DNA of 64,000 nt from Chloroflexota bacterium (GTDB lineage: Bacteria; Chloroflexota; Anaerolineae; Anaerolineales; Villigracilaceae): assembly GCA_021787595.1 (NCBI GenBank), contig JAJYLQ010000007.1, forward strand, positions 62,001 to 126,000, in the 5' to 3' direction. Positions 42,736-51,789 of this stretch are shown piece by piece; the stretch's first letter is position 1; each line of letters begins with the position of its first letter. The notes beneath the pieces were generated by a model, which saw only the letters and a list, made by a program, of their open reading frames with translations, was not told the origin of the DNA and made no database searches. A program made the translations under genes and the position numbers.

Positions 42736-42768
42736 CAAAAGACGGAGGTGGTTAGCCTCCGCCTTTTG
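42736..42768 (-). terminator. Terminator of the BNR-repeat gene
   Basis: Arms CAAAAGACGGAGG / CCTCCGCCTTTTG with one mismatch and a seven-base loop. On the minus strand the stem is followed by ATTC; the U-run is inside the stem. Confidence 0.65.
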
Positions 42769-42800
42769 TTCTTCCTTCATGACTTTTGTGTCCTTTATGG

Positions 42801-43955
42801 TTAAGAGACCGCGGCTTCGACGGAATTGATGGGCGGCAGGTAATCTGCCATCAACTCCCAACTATCGCCCGAGTCGCGTGAATAGAATAACTGACCGGTG
42901 TTCGTGCCAACATAAATCCCGGCATCTTCAAAATTATCCGTTGCCATCGCTTCACGCAAAACAACCAGATGCGCTTTATTCGGCAATCCCTTCGATATTC
43001 TCTTCCAGGATTCACCGGCATCCTTACTGCGCCAGACGGAAAATTTTCCATCCACGCTCATGCGATATTCATCGCTTTCTTCGAGCGCGATATAAATCGT
43101 TTTCGGATCCGTTGGATGCACGGCGATCGGGAACCCAAATCGAGCTGGCAATTTGCCTTCGCCGATATCAATCCAATCTTCACCTGCATCATCACTGCGA
43201 TATACACCGCAATGATTTTGCTGGAACAAAACATTTGGATTCGATGGATGCATCGCCATCTTGTGAACGCATTGACCGTATTCGGGAAACTGGTCCGGTT
43301 GGAAGCAGGCATGAACGTGTTTGTTGTGCGGCGACCAAGTCAGCCCGCCATCATCGGTGCGATAACAACCTGCCGCCGAAACGGCGATATACATCCGCTT
43401 CGGATTCTTCGGATCCAAAAGAATGGTGTGCAAGGCCAAGCCGCCCGCGCCTGGGTTCCATTTGCCGCGATGCGGATGATCGAATAGATTTTCGTTAAGC
43501 GTCCATGTCTCGCCGCGATCTTTGGAGATAAACAAGGAAGCAGGTTGCGCACCCGCATATAAAACGTTCGGTTCATCGGCGCGACCGGGTGTGATATTCC
43601 AAACCTTGATCATTTTTTCCGGCTTGTCTTTGATATTCTCTCCACTTTCAGAACGGAACATTTCATCCACTGTGCTGGCCGGCCTGCCCGATGCCGATGG
43701 ACGCGTGAGCGTAGGCACCTGCTTGGCTTGCTTCCACGTTTTGCCGAAGTCATCGGAGTAATGCGTCGTCGGTCCGTAGACAAAGTGATCGGTCGCGGTA
43801 TGGAGGCGCTGATCGCGGTCATCCATCCTCATGTGCATCACATTCCAACTTTTAAATTGAATATCACTGACTTTCCATTTTTCGCGCGCGGCATTGCTTT
43901 CGAAAATAAAGCCGCCCTTGGTGGTTCCGATATATACCTGTACTTTATTTTTCAC
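42801..43955 (-). CDS. BNR/sialidase-fold beta-propeller protein
   Basis: A 384-residue protein without signal peptide. Asp-box/BNR repeats recur: YSDDFGKTWKQA, ISKDRGETWTL, RTDDGGLTWSP, RSDDAGEDWID, RSKDAGESWKR and YSRDSGDSWEL, indicating a six- or seven-bladed propeller. The start MKNKVQVYIGTTKGGFIFES is characteristic of a group of cytoplasmic exo-alpha-sialidase-like proteins of unknown activity; sialidase catalytic Arg triads are not obvious. AGGAGACTAATGTG precedes the ATG. The function is unknown. Confidence 0.82.
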   Translation of the reverse strand: MKNKVQVYIGTTKGGFIFESNAAREKWKVSDIQFKSWNVMHMRMDDRDQRLHTATDHFVYGPTTHYSDDFGKTWKQAKQVPTLTRPSASGRPASTVDEMFRSESGENIKDKPEKMIKVWNITPGRADEPNVLYAGAQPASLFISKDRGETWTLNENLFDHPHRGKWNPGAGGLALHTILLDPKNPKRMYIAVSAAGCYRTDDGGLTWSPHNKHVHACFQPDQFPEYGQCVHKMAMHPSNPNVLFQQNHCGVYRSDDAGEDWIDIGEGKLPARFGFPIAVHPTDPKTIYIALEESDEYRMSVDGKFSVWRSKDAGESWKRISKGLPNKAHLVVLREAMATDNFEDAGIYVGTNTGQLFYSRDSGDSWELMADYLPPINSVEAAVS

Positions 43956-44039
43956 ATTAGTCTCCTTTCAGTCTACCAGAATAAATGTTCTAAAAATTAT
44001 ACCATAATTGTCCAGTTTGCAAGTGAGAATCCTGGCGCT

Positions 44040-44076
44040 AAAAAAGCGCAGGAGCAGGCTGTCAACCTGCTCCTGC
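44040..44076 (-). terminator. Terminator of the small membrane protein gene
   Basis: An 11-bp perfect stem GCAGGAGCAGG / CCTGCTCCTGC with loop CTGTCAA. On the minus strand it runs into CGCTTTTTTAGCGCC. Confidence 0.88.
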
Positions 44077-44110
44077 AAATAGAGGGCAAATTCGATTTGA
44101 TGAAACTGTT

Positions 44111-44611
44111 CTAACTCTGCGGGTTATTTTCCCCGCTTGGAACCGGCGCGGGACTTGCCGGAGGCGCCGCGGCAGCGGCCATGCCATTGCGCTTCCCGAT
44201 TTGATAGAAGATGAACGCCACCAGCGCCAGCACTCCGATTGGGATCAGCAGGCGCAACAACCCGCCAAGAAAGAAGAACATTCCAAACGGCATGAACATG
44301 CCGAATGGCCCGAAGCCGCCGTATGGCATGAAGCCGCGTCCGCCAAAGCGCTGCGTCCAGCTGTAGCCGCGGCCCGGTCCGAATCCAAAACCGGGACGCG
44401 TCCCGCGCGGCCCATTCGGATTGGCCGGTGTGGTTTGACCGTTCGGCGCGTTGGGAACAGTCTGCCCATTTGGCGCGTTGAAGCGATTCGCATATCGCGG
44501 TCCGAAGGCAAAAAGTGGATGTGTCTGCACGAGGAAGACAACTCCCACAATGGCTCCCACGATTACCAGTACAATGACGATCCCCAGAATCCATTTCCAA
44601 ACTTTGCTCAT
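44111..44611 (-). CDS. Gly/Pro/Phe-rich membrane protein
   Basis: From the ATG at 44611 (AAGGAGTTCAAT upstream) the protein has 166 residues. Two membrane segments (about 7-29 and 112-140) flank an external loop rich in Asn, Pro, Gly and Arg (NAPNGQTVPNAPNGQTTPAN is an internal repeat of a ten-residue unit) and Phe-Gly repeats (PYGGFGPFGMFMPFGMFFF). The C-terminus is Ala/Pro-rich. No family known; proteins like this may be envelope-stress or membrane-organising factors, but that is speculation. Confidence 0.7.
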   Translation of the reverse strand: MSKVWKWILGIVIVLVIVGAIVGVVFLVQTHPLFAFGPRYANRFNAPNGQTVPNAPNGQTTPANPNGPRGTRPGFGFGPGRGYSWTQRFGGRGFMPYGGFGPFGMFMPFGMFFFLGGLLRLLIPIGVLALVAFIFYQIGKRNGMAAAAAPPASPAPVPSGENNPQS

Positions 44612-44805
44612 ATTGAACTCCTTGATTTGAACGGTTGTATCATACCCCCCGACCGCAAAAAACGTATTAGAAAACTGTATAGCCATTATGTAGGCTGCGA
44701 GGCGGATTCCTACCTGAGAATCACGGAACAAAATCAGCCAAACTTATGACATTTTGGGGAAGCAAAAAACGGTCTCTTTGTTTTTGAGCTTGATAAAATT
44801 CGACC

Positions 44806-45420
44806 ATGCCAAAGTCGAAACGTAACTCGCTCATTTTCTTTTTTCTCACTGTTTTGATCATCGCCGTCGTTGCCTTATTCGGTCCTTCGGATCAAACGCT
44901 TGGATCGAATGTCCGCGTGGTGTATCTGCACGGCGCGTGGGTGCTGACGGCGGAGCTTGCCTTCGCTCTCGCGGGACTGGCGGGCCTGGTCGGCCTCCTC
45001 ACGCGCCGGGACTCGTTCCATGGCTGGTCCGCCGCCCTCGGACGCGCCGGAATCTTTTTCTGGATCACGTACATTCCGCTTTCGCTGTGGGCGATGGAAA
45101 CCAACTGGAACGGACTCTTCCTTGCCGAGCCGCGCTTTCACCTCGCCGTGACGTTCGCAGTCGTTGGTTTGCTTTTGCAAATTGGCTTGTGGTTCATCAA
45201 CGTCAATTGGCTGACATCCGCCGCGAATCTGATTTTCATCGTTGTCCTGCGGATTGTGTTCTCCGCCGCGCAATATGTGATGCATCCGCCGCCCTCGCCG
45301 ATCTTCAATTCAGGGGATTGGCGAATTATTGGATTCTTTATCGCGCTCAATGTGTTGAGTTGGGTTGCGGGTTATTTCCTGACGTTAGTCTTTCTGTCTT
45401 ACAGGCCTAAAAGAGCCTAA
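44806..45420 (+). CDS. Six-helix membrane protein of unknown function
   Basis: A 204-residue protein with about six hydrophobic segments. NVRVVYLHGAWVLTAELAFA lies in the second and ETNWNGLFLAEPRFHLA in a loop. The spacing of aromatic and histidine residues faintly recalls CcmC-type haem handling proteins, but the tryptophan-rich motif is absent, so I do not name it. No neighbour is obviously linked. It is followed by a truncated four-helix-bundle gene. Confidence 0.6.
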   Translation: MPKSKRNSLIFFFLTVLIIAVVALFGPSDQTLGSNVRVVYLHGAWVLTAELAFALAGLAGLVGLLTRRDSFHGWSAALGRAGIFFWITYIPLSLWAMETNWNGLFLAEPRFHLAVTFAVVGLLLQIGLWFINVNWLTSAANLIFIVVLRIVFSAAQYVMHPPPSPIFNSGDWRIIGFFIALNVLSWVAGYFLTLVFLSYRPKRA

Positions 45421-45433
45421 CAGGTCACAGAGA

Positions 45434-45685
45434 ATGACTGCATTCGAAAGATTCGAGGATATGAGGTCGTGGCAATCGGCGCGGGAGTTGGTTGGGATGA
45501 TTTATCGCCCGACCGATCTTCAAGATTTCAGCCATGATTTTGCGCTGCGCGATCAAATTCGCCGGGCGGTTATCTCGGTCATGAGCAATTTGAAAAAGCT
45601 TATACAAAAGCCAGGGGAAACGAATTATTCCACAAAAGAAGAATCGGGGGAATATTCCATTGAGTTACCGGACAACATCACGTGA
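45434..45685 (+). pseudogene. Truncated four-helix-bundle (23S rRNA IVS-type) protein
   Basis: The first 55 residues, MTAFERFEDMRSWQSARELV then IYRPTD...FALRDQIRRAVISVMSN, fit the start of the four helix bundle proteins, normally about 115-120 residues long. After MSN the family continues with IAEGFER, but here the sequence changes to LKKLIQKPGE and stops at residue 83. It looks like a decayed copy with lost C-terminal helices. No function for the full-length family is established. Confidence 0.65.
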
Positions 45686-45726
45686 AAATTCGGCAGCCTT
45701 TCATCATCAATCAACCTGCCGGACGT

Positions 45727-45789
45727 GTGAGACTTAAAGACTTGTAAGACTTTTGAGACTTGTTAGACCTGCCAGACCTGTTAGACTTC
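45727..45789. repeat. Degenerate AGACTT(G) repeats
   Basis: The core AGACTT, or its variant AGACCT, recurs every nine to eleven bases (GAGACTTAAAGACTTGTAAG and so on). It lies directly before the MFS gene start and may be a slippage-derived low-complexity tract. Confidence 0.6.
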
Positions 45790-45796
45790 TGGATTT

Positions 45797-46996
45797 ATGA
45801 GACTCAAAGTCCAACTCGTCATCATCACCTGCCTCCGCATTATTTTGAATACGATGCACAGGATGGTCTACCCGTTCCTGACGATTTTTGCGCGCGGCCT
45901 CGGCGTGGACGTGACAGCTATTTCTTTTGCATTGACCGGTCGCAACGTGGCAAGCGTGTTCAGTCCAGTCTTTGCTCCGGTTGCAGACTGGCGCGGGCGC
46001 AAGTTCGGGATGCTGGCGGGAGCGGTTACATTCACCGTTGTTGGACTCGTTGCAGTCTATCCGAGCCTCATCACATTGACGATTGCATTGATTCTGGCGG
46101 TCACCAGCAAATCATTATTCGACCCGGCCATTCAAGCCTATTTCGGCGACCGCGTGGCGTACGAGCAGCGCGGTACAGCGCTTGCCATTACTGAAATGTC
46201 GTGGTCGCTGGCGTTCATCGCAGGCGTCCCATTGATGGGATTCCTGATCGCGCGTTTTGGGTGGTCTGCGCCGTTCCCGGTGTTGGCGGCATTGGGCATC
46301 GGCATGTTCGCGGTCGTCTGGCGGATGATCCCGCGCAGCGATCCGCACCACGAACCGGACAACGAGGCGCGCAAAAATGCCGGCATTGTGCTGGCATCCA
46401 TTCCCGCGCTGGCTGGGATTTCGATTGCGTTATGGGCCAGCGCCGCGAACGAAATGGTCAACATCATTTTTGGTGTCTGGCTCTCCGACTCGTTTGGATT
46501 GCAGATCGCAGCCCTGGCCGGCGCGTCCGCCGTCATTGGGCTGGCCGAATTGAGCGGAGAAGGACTCGTCGCCTTGACAACGGACCGGCTCGGCAAGCCG
46601 CGCGCTGTCATGATCGGATTGTTCGCGAACATCCTGGCATCCGTTCTTTTGCCGTTCATCGGCCAGACGGAAATCGGCGCGCTCGTCGGCCTGTTCTTCT
46701 TTTACATTTCGTTTGAATACATGGTGGTCAGCCAGTTGCCGATGATGAATGAAATTGTGCCGCGTGCGCGTGCAACTGCGATGGCGTTCAATCTGGTTGG
46801 ATTCGGTGTTGGTCGTTCGCTCGGCGCGCTGCTTTCCACACTGGTTTATCAGCATTTTGGATTTTTGTCGGTTACGGTAATCGCTGCCATGTTCAACATT
46901 TTTGCGATGATCGCGCTGGCTGAAATGCAGCAGAAGGTCATCATCCTGCCGCGATTGATGATGTGGTTCAAGCGGACTTTCTCGCGTGCGGGCTGA
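45797..46996 (+). CDS. Major facilitator superfamily transporter
   Basis: A 399-residue membrane protein with about twelve hydrophobic segments. Helix 2-3 loop: PVADWRGRKFGMLAG, the D-x-x-G-R-K motif of the MFS. The second half has LTTDRLGKPRAVMIGLF, a matching internal repeat. It is likely a drug/proton-type antiporter or small-molecule exporter; the substrate is unknown. No clear ribosome site precedes the ATG at 45797. A methyltransferase gene follows 33 bases later. Confidence 0.87.
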   Translation: MRLKVQLVIITCLRIILNTMHRMVYPFLTIFARGLGVDVTAISFALTGRNVASVFSPVFAPVADWRGRKFGMLAGAVTFTVVGLVAVYPSLITLTIALILAVTSKSLFDPAIQAYFGDRVAYEQRGTALAITEMSWSLAFIAGVPLMGFLIARFGWSAPFPVLAALGIGMFAVVWRMIPRSDPHHEPDNEARKNAGIVLASIPALAGISIALWASAANEMVNIIFGVWLSDSFGLQIAALAGASAVIGLAELSGEGLVALTTDRLGKPRAVMIGLFANILASVLLPFIGQTEIGALVGLFFFYISFEYMVVSQLPMMNEIVPRARATAMAFNLVGFGVGRSLGALLSTLVYQHFGFLSVTVIAAMFNIFAMIALAEMQQKVIILPRLMMWFKRTFSRAG

Positions 46997-47029
46997 TATA
47001 ATCGGGAGGAATTTTCGCCAAAGGATTTT

Positions 47030-47638
47030 ATGTCTCAACCTTCAACTCATTTGACGCGCGGCGGAGGATTGCTCGAACCGATGCTGGCGCGTCTGCGGAC
47101 CCAGCGCGCCAACCGCCTCATCCCTGCAGACCTTCGAGCGGGCCGCATCCTCGACGTCGGATGCGGCTCTTATCCGTATTTCCTCGCTCACACCGCGTTC
47201 CAGGAAAAGTTTGCCGTTGACCAGTTGCCGATGTCGAAGGATATTGCGGTCAATCATCACATCGAATTCTTCACGCTCGATCTCAACAAGGAACCACACC
47301 TGCCTTTTGACGATAACTTCTTCAGCGCGGTGACGCTGCTGGCTGTGGTCGAACATCTCAACCCGGATAGTATGGCCTTATTATTCAAAGAAAGCCGGCG
47401 CGTGTTGAAGCCCGGTGGGCAAGTCATCATGACCACGCCTGCCGCCTGGTCGGACGGGTTGCTCAAGTTCATGGCGCGCGTCAATCTGGTCAGTGCGGAG
47501 GAGATCCACGAACACGCCTTCGCTTATACCCTGCCGCTGATCGGATGGCATTTCGGTCAGGCGGGTTTTGAAATGAGCAAGGTCCGGTTTGGTTATTTTG
47601 AGTTTATGCTCAACATGTGGGCGATAGCGCAAAAATAA
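47030..47638 (+). CDS. SAM-dependent methyltransferase (type 11)
   Basis: A 202-residue protein. GRILDVGCGSYPYFL is motif I, NHHIEFFTLDLNKEPHLPFD is the acidic loop, AVTLLAVVEHLNPD is motif IV and SRRVLKPGGQVIMTTPA is motif VI. It methylates a small molecule or lipid; the substrate is unknown. The spacing from the MFS gene suggests co-transcription. Right after its end the base composition drops and a restriction-modification island begins. Confidence 0.85.
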   Translation: MSQPSTHLTRGGGLLEPMLARLRTQRANRLIPADLRAGRILDVGCGSYPYFLAHTAFQEKFAVDQLPMSKDIAVNHHIEFFTLDLNKEPHLPFDDNFFSAVTLLAVVEHLNPDSMALLFKESRRVLKPGGQVIMTTPAAWSDGLLKFMARVNLVSAEEIHEHAFAYTLPLIGWHFGQAGFEMSKVRFGYFEFMLNMWAIAQK

Positions 47639-47689
47639 TCTAATTTTCTTCCCGTATAATTAGAGAAATCTATTTGCTAAGGACATTAT

Positions 47690-48868
47690 ATGAAAACTAG
47701 CGTTGTCCTTCAACCCTCGAATGGGGAAATGGGAGAAATTATCAAAGGCCTTCTCTCATCGCAAGAACCCATCTACAATAATATATGGCTTGTATCTGCG
47801 TTTGCAAATGCACAGGCTTTGCAACGAATTGCTCCAAGTATTTTGAATGCAAAGGCAAAAGGCGCAAATATCAACATCGTTGCTGGTTTTGATGTTAAAT
47901 CAACTTCTGCTGAAGCATTGAGAAAGATACATTCGCTGGGCGTTAATTCTGTTCTTGTCCACAACGCTCGCAGAGGGCATACTTTTCATCCGAAAATTTA
48001 TCTATTTGAAGCCACAGATCGAAAAGCGGAGGTCTTTGTTGGTTCCAGTAACTTGACTGATGGAGGTCTTTATACGAATTATGAGGCATCTACGAGAACC
48101 ACTTTCGAGTTTCCCACGGATAAAGAGGAATATGCTCAGTTCTTAACGTCGCTCGAAATATATTTGAGGCCAACGGGAGATACTGCACAAACCCTAACAC
48201 AAGAATTGATAAATACTCTTGTTAAACGCGGGGAAGTTCCAAGTGAGAAGGAGATTCGGAAAAGCCAGGCAAAACTTTTAAAGCCTAAAAGGAAAGCGAA
48301 TATTCCAAAATCTCCTTTTGGTGTAGAAAAAATTAAACGTCCGCCCGTTTTGAAAGAATCTTTTAAGAAAACGCCAATAGCTGTAAAACCGGGTATAAAA
48401 ATATCATCCCGTAAGGTTTCAGGTAAGTCGCCGATTTTGGGAGAATTACTTTGGCAGAAAACTAACCTTCCTGCTTCAGATGTACAAAGACAATCTGGAA
48501 ATGTTACAGGTGGTTTGCGCTTGACTCAAGCGGGTTGGGATGCGTCAGGAAATCCAATAGACCAAACTGTGTATTTCAGAAATGATGTTTTTGGTCATTT
48601 AGCTTGGTCTGTATGGAAGGAAAGGCCGTACAGTGAAATGGCAGAGGCGAACTTTGATGTTTATCTTCTCGGAGAAAATTACGGAATTCATCAACTTATG
48701 ATTAGCCATAAGCCTAGCGGAGAAGCAGGGCAACACAACTACACTACTATCCTGCATTGGAGCGATTTGGCCGAAACAATTCGCCAATTAAATCTTGTTG
48801 GAAGAACGTTCAATTTATATGCTCCCCCAAAGAGTCAGGCAGAACCGTTTGTTATTGAGGTGATCTAA
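47690..48868 (+). CDS. PLD-superfamily restriction endonuclease (NgoFVII/BfiI-like)
   Basis: A 392-residue protein. Residues 1-170 form a phospholipase D-like nuclease domain. THFHPKIYLFE-type sequence here reads HTFHPKIYLFEA (H100, K102), followed by VFVGSSNLTDGGLYTNYEAS (N and S at about 117-122), the HxK...N catalytic motif, present once as in BfiI. A basic linker (about 195-250, KPKRKANIPKSP) leads to a C-terminal domain with LTQAGWDASGNPIDQTVYFR, which may be the DNA-binding part. The AT-rich composition differs from that of the neighbours. The adjacent, convergent gene is a DNA adenine methyltransferase and the two stops overlap by four bases, so this is a restriction-modification pair. 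Confidence 0.85.
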   Translation: MKTSVVLQPSNGEMGEIIKGLLSSQEPIYNNIWLVSAFANAQALQRIAPSILNAKAKGANINIVAGFDVKSTSAEALRKIHSLGVNSVLVHNARRGHTFHPKIYLFEATDRKAEVFVGSSNLTDGGLYTNYEASTRTTFEFPTDKEEYAQFLTSLEIYLRPTGDTAQTLTQELINTLVKRGEVPSEKEIRKSQAKLLKPKRKANIPKSPFGVEKIKRPPVLKESFKKTPIAVKPGIKISSRKVSGKSPILGELLWQKTNLPASDVQRQSGNVTGGLRLTQAGWDASGNPIDQTVYFRNDVFGHLAWSVWKERPYSEMAEANFDVYLLGENYGIHQLMISHKPSGEAGQHNYTTILHWSDLAETIRQLNLVGRTFNLYAPPKSQAEPFVIEVI

Positions 48869-50535
48869 GCCTGATTAGTCATTTCATCTTCATCAGTTTC
48901 ATCAATACCTTGCCTCTGACGACGAAATCTCAAACGCGACCATGCTTCCAAAAGCGTGGTCGTCTCTTTTTTGTCGAAACCAAGCGGCATTAAAATTTTT
49001 TCGTTTTGTTGAGAAAACAATTCCTCGGCTGAAATCCCACTTTGGATAAGAGAATTGAGCTTATAAAGTTCCTTTTGGTCGTATCGTCGAATCGGAACCA
49101 ACAACTTTCGTATTTCAGAAGGTACGAGTTCTAGAACTCCGCCGCCATAATGTCTTCCTTCGATTTCGGCGCTTAATGCGGTAAGGCTGTTGATGAAAGA
49201 GCCAACGAGTGTTGCTTCATTGAATTTTTTGTGTCGGACGCGATAGGTTGTGTCAGTTGTATACGCCTGTGCTTTATTGAAAACCAAACGCGGAAAGTCA
49301 TGACTCCTCTTTAGCATTCCAAGGGATGTGGCATAGACAGAGGGGACACTATACCAAGGTTCTCGGATTCGGCATTTGTATCTTTTATGTATATCTAATT
49401 TCTCACCAAGATAAATATAATTTCTTACAGGCTCAGGCAACTCGCTGAGTTTCTCGTCAGAAAACCAAATGAAATTTGTTGGCAAGCCAAGTTTTTTATT
49501 TCTTTCAATTGAATCGTAGTCAAAAACGACGCCTGGGACATGTTCGCTTTTCCCAAACATGGGATATGCCCATTTTTTTAGAGAGTATTGTTTGACGATC
49601 TCATCGGGCACGAGAAAGAATTTATTCGCTCCCGTGACAATTCCAACAGCAACCTCAGCAATATTGTCAAAATAATAAACGCCTGAGTTCTCTTTTGCCT
49701 TTTTCAAAACTTCACGCTCTGCACTTGAAAGTAAAGCTAGCATCCACTTTCCCTTTACAGTTTCTCCGTTTGTATATTTGGCCCTTTCAAAATAACCTTC
49801 TGGATTTTCGGCGAGAAAATCTTTGCTTCGAGTTGCGATGATTGATACACCCCTAAAGTGTTCATCTGGTTCATTCTTTTTTTCTACTAACAACAGAACT
49901 GCGCCTTGAAGCGTACCTTCAAACCATATTTCTTGAGGGTCGAAAATCAAAACGCGAGAGCAAACCTTTGTCAGATAGACGCGCAGGGATTCCGCATGAA
50001 GTATATGCAGCAATTCCGAGGGAACAACCATTGCCAGCCTGCCGCCTGGGCGCAATAAAGCCAAAGAGGATATAACAAAAGGAACCCAAGCATTTGTATG
50101 CTTTGTGAATGGCAGATGAAAGACTTTGAAAATCTGCTCCGAAATGTTTTGTAAATTACTATCTAAATATTGATAGCGAATAAATGGTGGATTTCCTATA
50201 ACAGCATCAAACTGAGGAGGATTTAGTAACTTTGCAAGTGACCAGCCAAGAAAATCTCGGCTCTCAATTTCAACTTCAACTTTCTTGAATTCATTAGCCG
50301 CCTGCCTTGCTTTGCGAGCTTCAACAGGTTCGATTTCAAATGCTTTTATTGACTTCAAGCCATTGGTATTTAATCTTGAAAGGCCATACAAAAACACACC
50401 ATCACCACAACTCGGTTCCAAAATGGATTTTGGATGGATATTCAAAACCCATTTCAAAAGAAATGCGGCAATGTCGGGGTTCGTATAATAACCACCGCGC
50501 AGTTTGGTTGGCGATTCGTTAATCTTGAAGTTCAT
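48865..50535 (-). CDS. N6-adenine DNA methyltransferase (type II, gamma-like)
   Basis: A 556-residue protein. KSILEPSCGDGVFLYGLS (motif I, about 37-54) and DAVIGNPPFIRYQYLD (motif IV, N115-P-P-F) mark an N6-adenine methyltransferase of the TaqI/Eco57I type. The C-terminal 300 residues include a target-recognition-like part with NFIWFSDEKLSELP and LVPSEIRKLLVPI. It modifies the host DNA against the neighbouring PLD-type nuclease. Hand counting one 60-base line (49441-49500) gives 22 G/C, well below most of the window. The two genes are convergent, unlike most such pairs. Confidence 0.9.
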   Translation of the reverse strand: MNFKINESPTKLRGGYYTNPDIAAFLLKWVLNIHPKSILEPSCGDGVFLYGLSRLNTNGLKSIKAFEIEPVEARKARQAANEFKKVEVEIESRDFLGWSLAKLLNPPQFDAVIGNPPFIRYQYLDSNLQNISEQIFKVFHLPFTKHTNAWVPFVISSLALLRPGGRLAMVVPSELLHILHAESLRVYLTKVCSRVLIFDPQEIWFEGTLQGAVLLLVEKKNEPDEHFRGVSIIATRSKDFLAENPEGYFERAKYTNGETVKGKWMLALLSSAEREVLKKAKENSGVYYFDNIAEVAVGIVTGANKFFLVPDEIVKQYSLKKWAYPMFGKSEHVPGVVFDYDSIERNKKLGLPTNFIWFSDEKLSELPEPVRNYIYLGEKLDIHKRYKCRIREPWYSVPSVYATSLGMLKRSHDFPRLVFNKAQAYTTDTTYRVRHKKFNEATLVGSFINSLTALSAEIEGRHYGGGVLELVPSEIRKLLVPIRRYDQKELYKLNSLIQSGISAEELFSQQNEKILMPLGFDKKETTTLLEAWSRLRFRRQRQGIDETDEDEMTNQA

Positions 50536-50697
50536 TCTCAGTCAACTTCAGTTACCAGCACAAATATTCTATAATTATTATAAAGCCTTATACGAATTTA
50601 GCAAGAGTAATTATGCTTTATATTACAAGCGCCTTTTATATGCTCATCAATGTTCATTTATGTTTATCTGTGGTTAAATTACTTCATGCCCACTAAC

Positions 50698-50735
50698 TCC
50701 GCGTCCCAACTCCTGACTCTCAAAGGCGGCCTGCG
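50698..50735. repeat. Duplicated hutI 5' segment (left copy)
   Basis: TCCGCGTCCCAACTCCTGAC continuing through TCTCAAAGGCGGCC is the same as the start of hutI (52139-52176) apart from a few bases. Both are in frame with an ATG. TGTGGTTAAATT precedes each copy. Confidence 0.85.
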
Positions 50736-50757
50736 ATGGCGACCAACGGAAACAGAA

Positions 50758-51690
50758 ATGACAGTAAATGTTTCGCCCCTGAAATGCCAGGGCATCAAAA
50801 CGAAATTGGTCGAATGGATTAAAGATCATGCCATGCTCGAAAAAGACGGAACATGGATCGAGCCGTTTATGGGTTCGGGCGTGGTTGGATTCAACGTGCG
50901 CCCTAACCGCGCTGTTTTTGCAGATGTGAATCCACATATTGTCAATTTCTACAATGCAATCAAACGAGGCGAGATCACGGCAGGCGTTGCTAAAGAGTTC
51001 CTCGAAAAAGAAGGCGCACTACTTCAAGCCAAGGGCGAAGATCATTATTACAAAGTGCGCGAACGTTTCAACGAAGACTGCAATCCTTTGGATTTGCTCT
51101 TTTTGAACCGCGCGTGCTTCAATGGCGTGATGCGCTTCAATAAAAAAGGCGCGTTCAATGTTCCCTTTGGCCATAAACCGCAGCGTTTTGCGAAAGCCTA
51201 TATCACAAAGATTGCGAATCAAATTAAATATGTGACTCAGGCGGTCAATCAATATGATTGGCAATTTGCCTGTGCTGATTTCGAGAAAACAATTGTTTCC
51301 GCTTCACAAAACGATTTTATTTACTGTGACCCTCCGTATATTGGCAGGCACGTGGATTATTTCAACTCTTGGTCTGAAAATGAAGAACAAAGGCTTTACG
51401 ATTTACTTGTTGCCATACCTACAAAATTCATTCTTTCAACGTGGCACAGCAATCGCTATCGTACCAATCCTGCCATTGAAAAATATGTTAATCGCTTTAC
51501 CATTTTGACCCGTGAGCATTTTTATCATGTGGGAGCGAGCGAAAAGAATCGTAATCCGATGCTCGAAGCAATTGTTCTCAATTACAACCCTGTGCCGAAA
51601 GTGGAAGTTCAATTAGAAAAGCAAATGGCTCTATTTGAAAAGTCACATAAAGATGATTATGTGGTTTATACGCCAGCCACTGACAACTGA
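50758..51690 (+). CDS. dam: D12-class DNA adenine methylase (Dam/DpnM-like)
   Basis: A 310-residue protein from the ATG at 50758. The D12-class motifs are GTWIEPFMGSGVVGFN (motif I, about 31-46) and FIYCDPPYIGRHVDYFN (motif IV, about 187-203). It methylates adenine in a short site; the specificity is not deducible. The frame continues upstream to an ATG at 50686 and further to 50650, and that upstream part is the duplicated hutI start (SASQLLTLKGG). The natural start is most likely 50758, and a fusion of the hutI leader onto the methylase is possible. It lies next to the PLD/MTase pair and could be a solitary or accessory methylase. Confidence 0.88.
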   Translation: MTVNVSPLKCQGIKTKLVEWIKDHAMLEKDGTWIEPFMGSGVVGFNVRPNRAVFADVNPHIVNFYNAIKRGEITAGVAKEFLEKEGALLQAKGEDHYYKVRERFNEDCNPLDLLFLNRACFNGVMRFNKKGAFNVPFGHKPQRFAKAYITKIANQIKYVTQAVNQYDWQFACADFEKTIVSASQNDFIYCDPPYIGRHVDYFNSWSENEEQRLYDLLVAIPTKFILSTWHSNRYRTNPAIEKYVNRFTILTREHFYHVGASEKNRNPMLEAIVLNYNPVPKVEVQLEKQMALFEKSHKDDYVVYTPATDN

Positions 51691-51730
51691 TTACTGACCA
51701 CTGGATATTGAGATGCTCATCGGCTCTCAC

Positions 51731-51771
51731 TAAAAACAAGACTTCCGAAGTCTTTAGGACTTCGGAAGTCT
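51731..51771 (-). terminator. Terminator of the small protein gene
   Basis: Perfect 14-bp stem AGACTTCCGAAGTC / GACTTCGGAAGTCT, loop TTTAG. On the minus strand it is followed by TGTTTTTAG. Confidence 0.8.
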
Positions 51772-51789
51772 GTAATTCGCAGGCTCTAT

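Noticed and set aside
45700-45790. AGACTT repeats considered as a CRISPR array
   Set aside because: Units are only nine to eleven bases, irregular and without spacers; no cas genes nearby.
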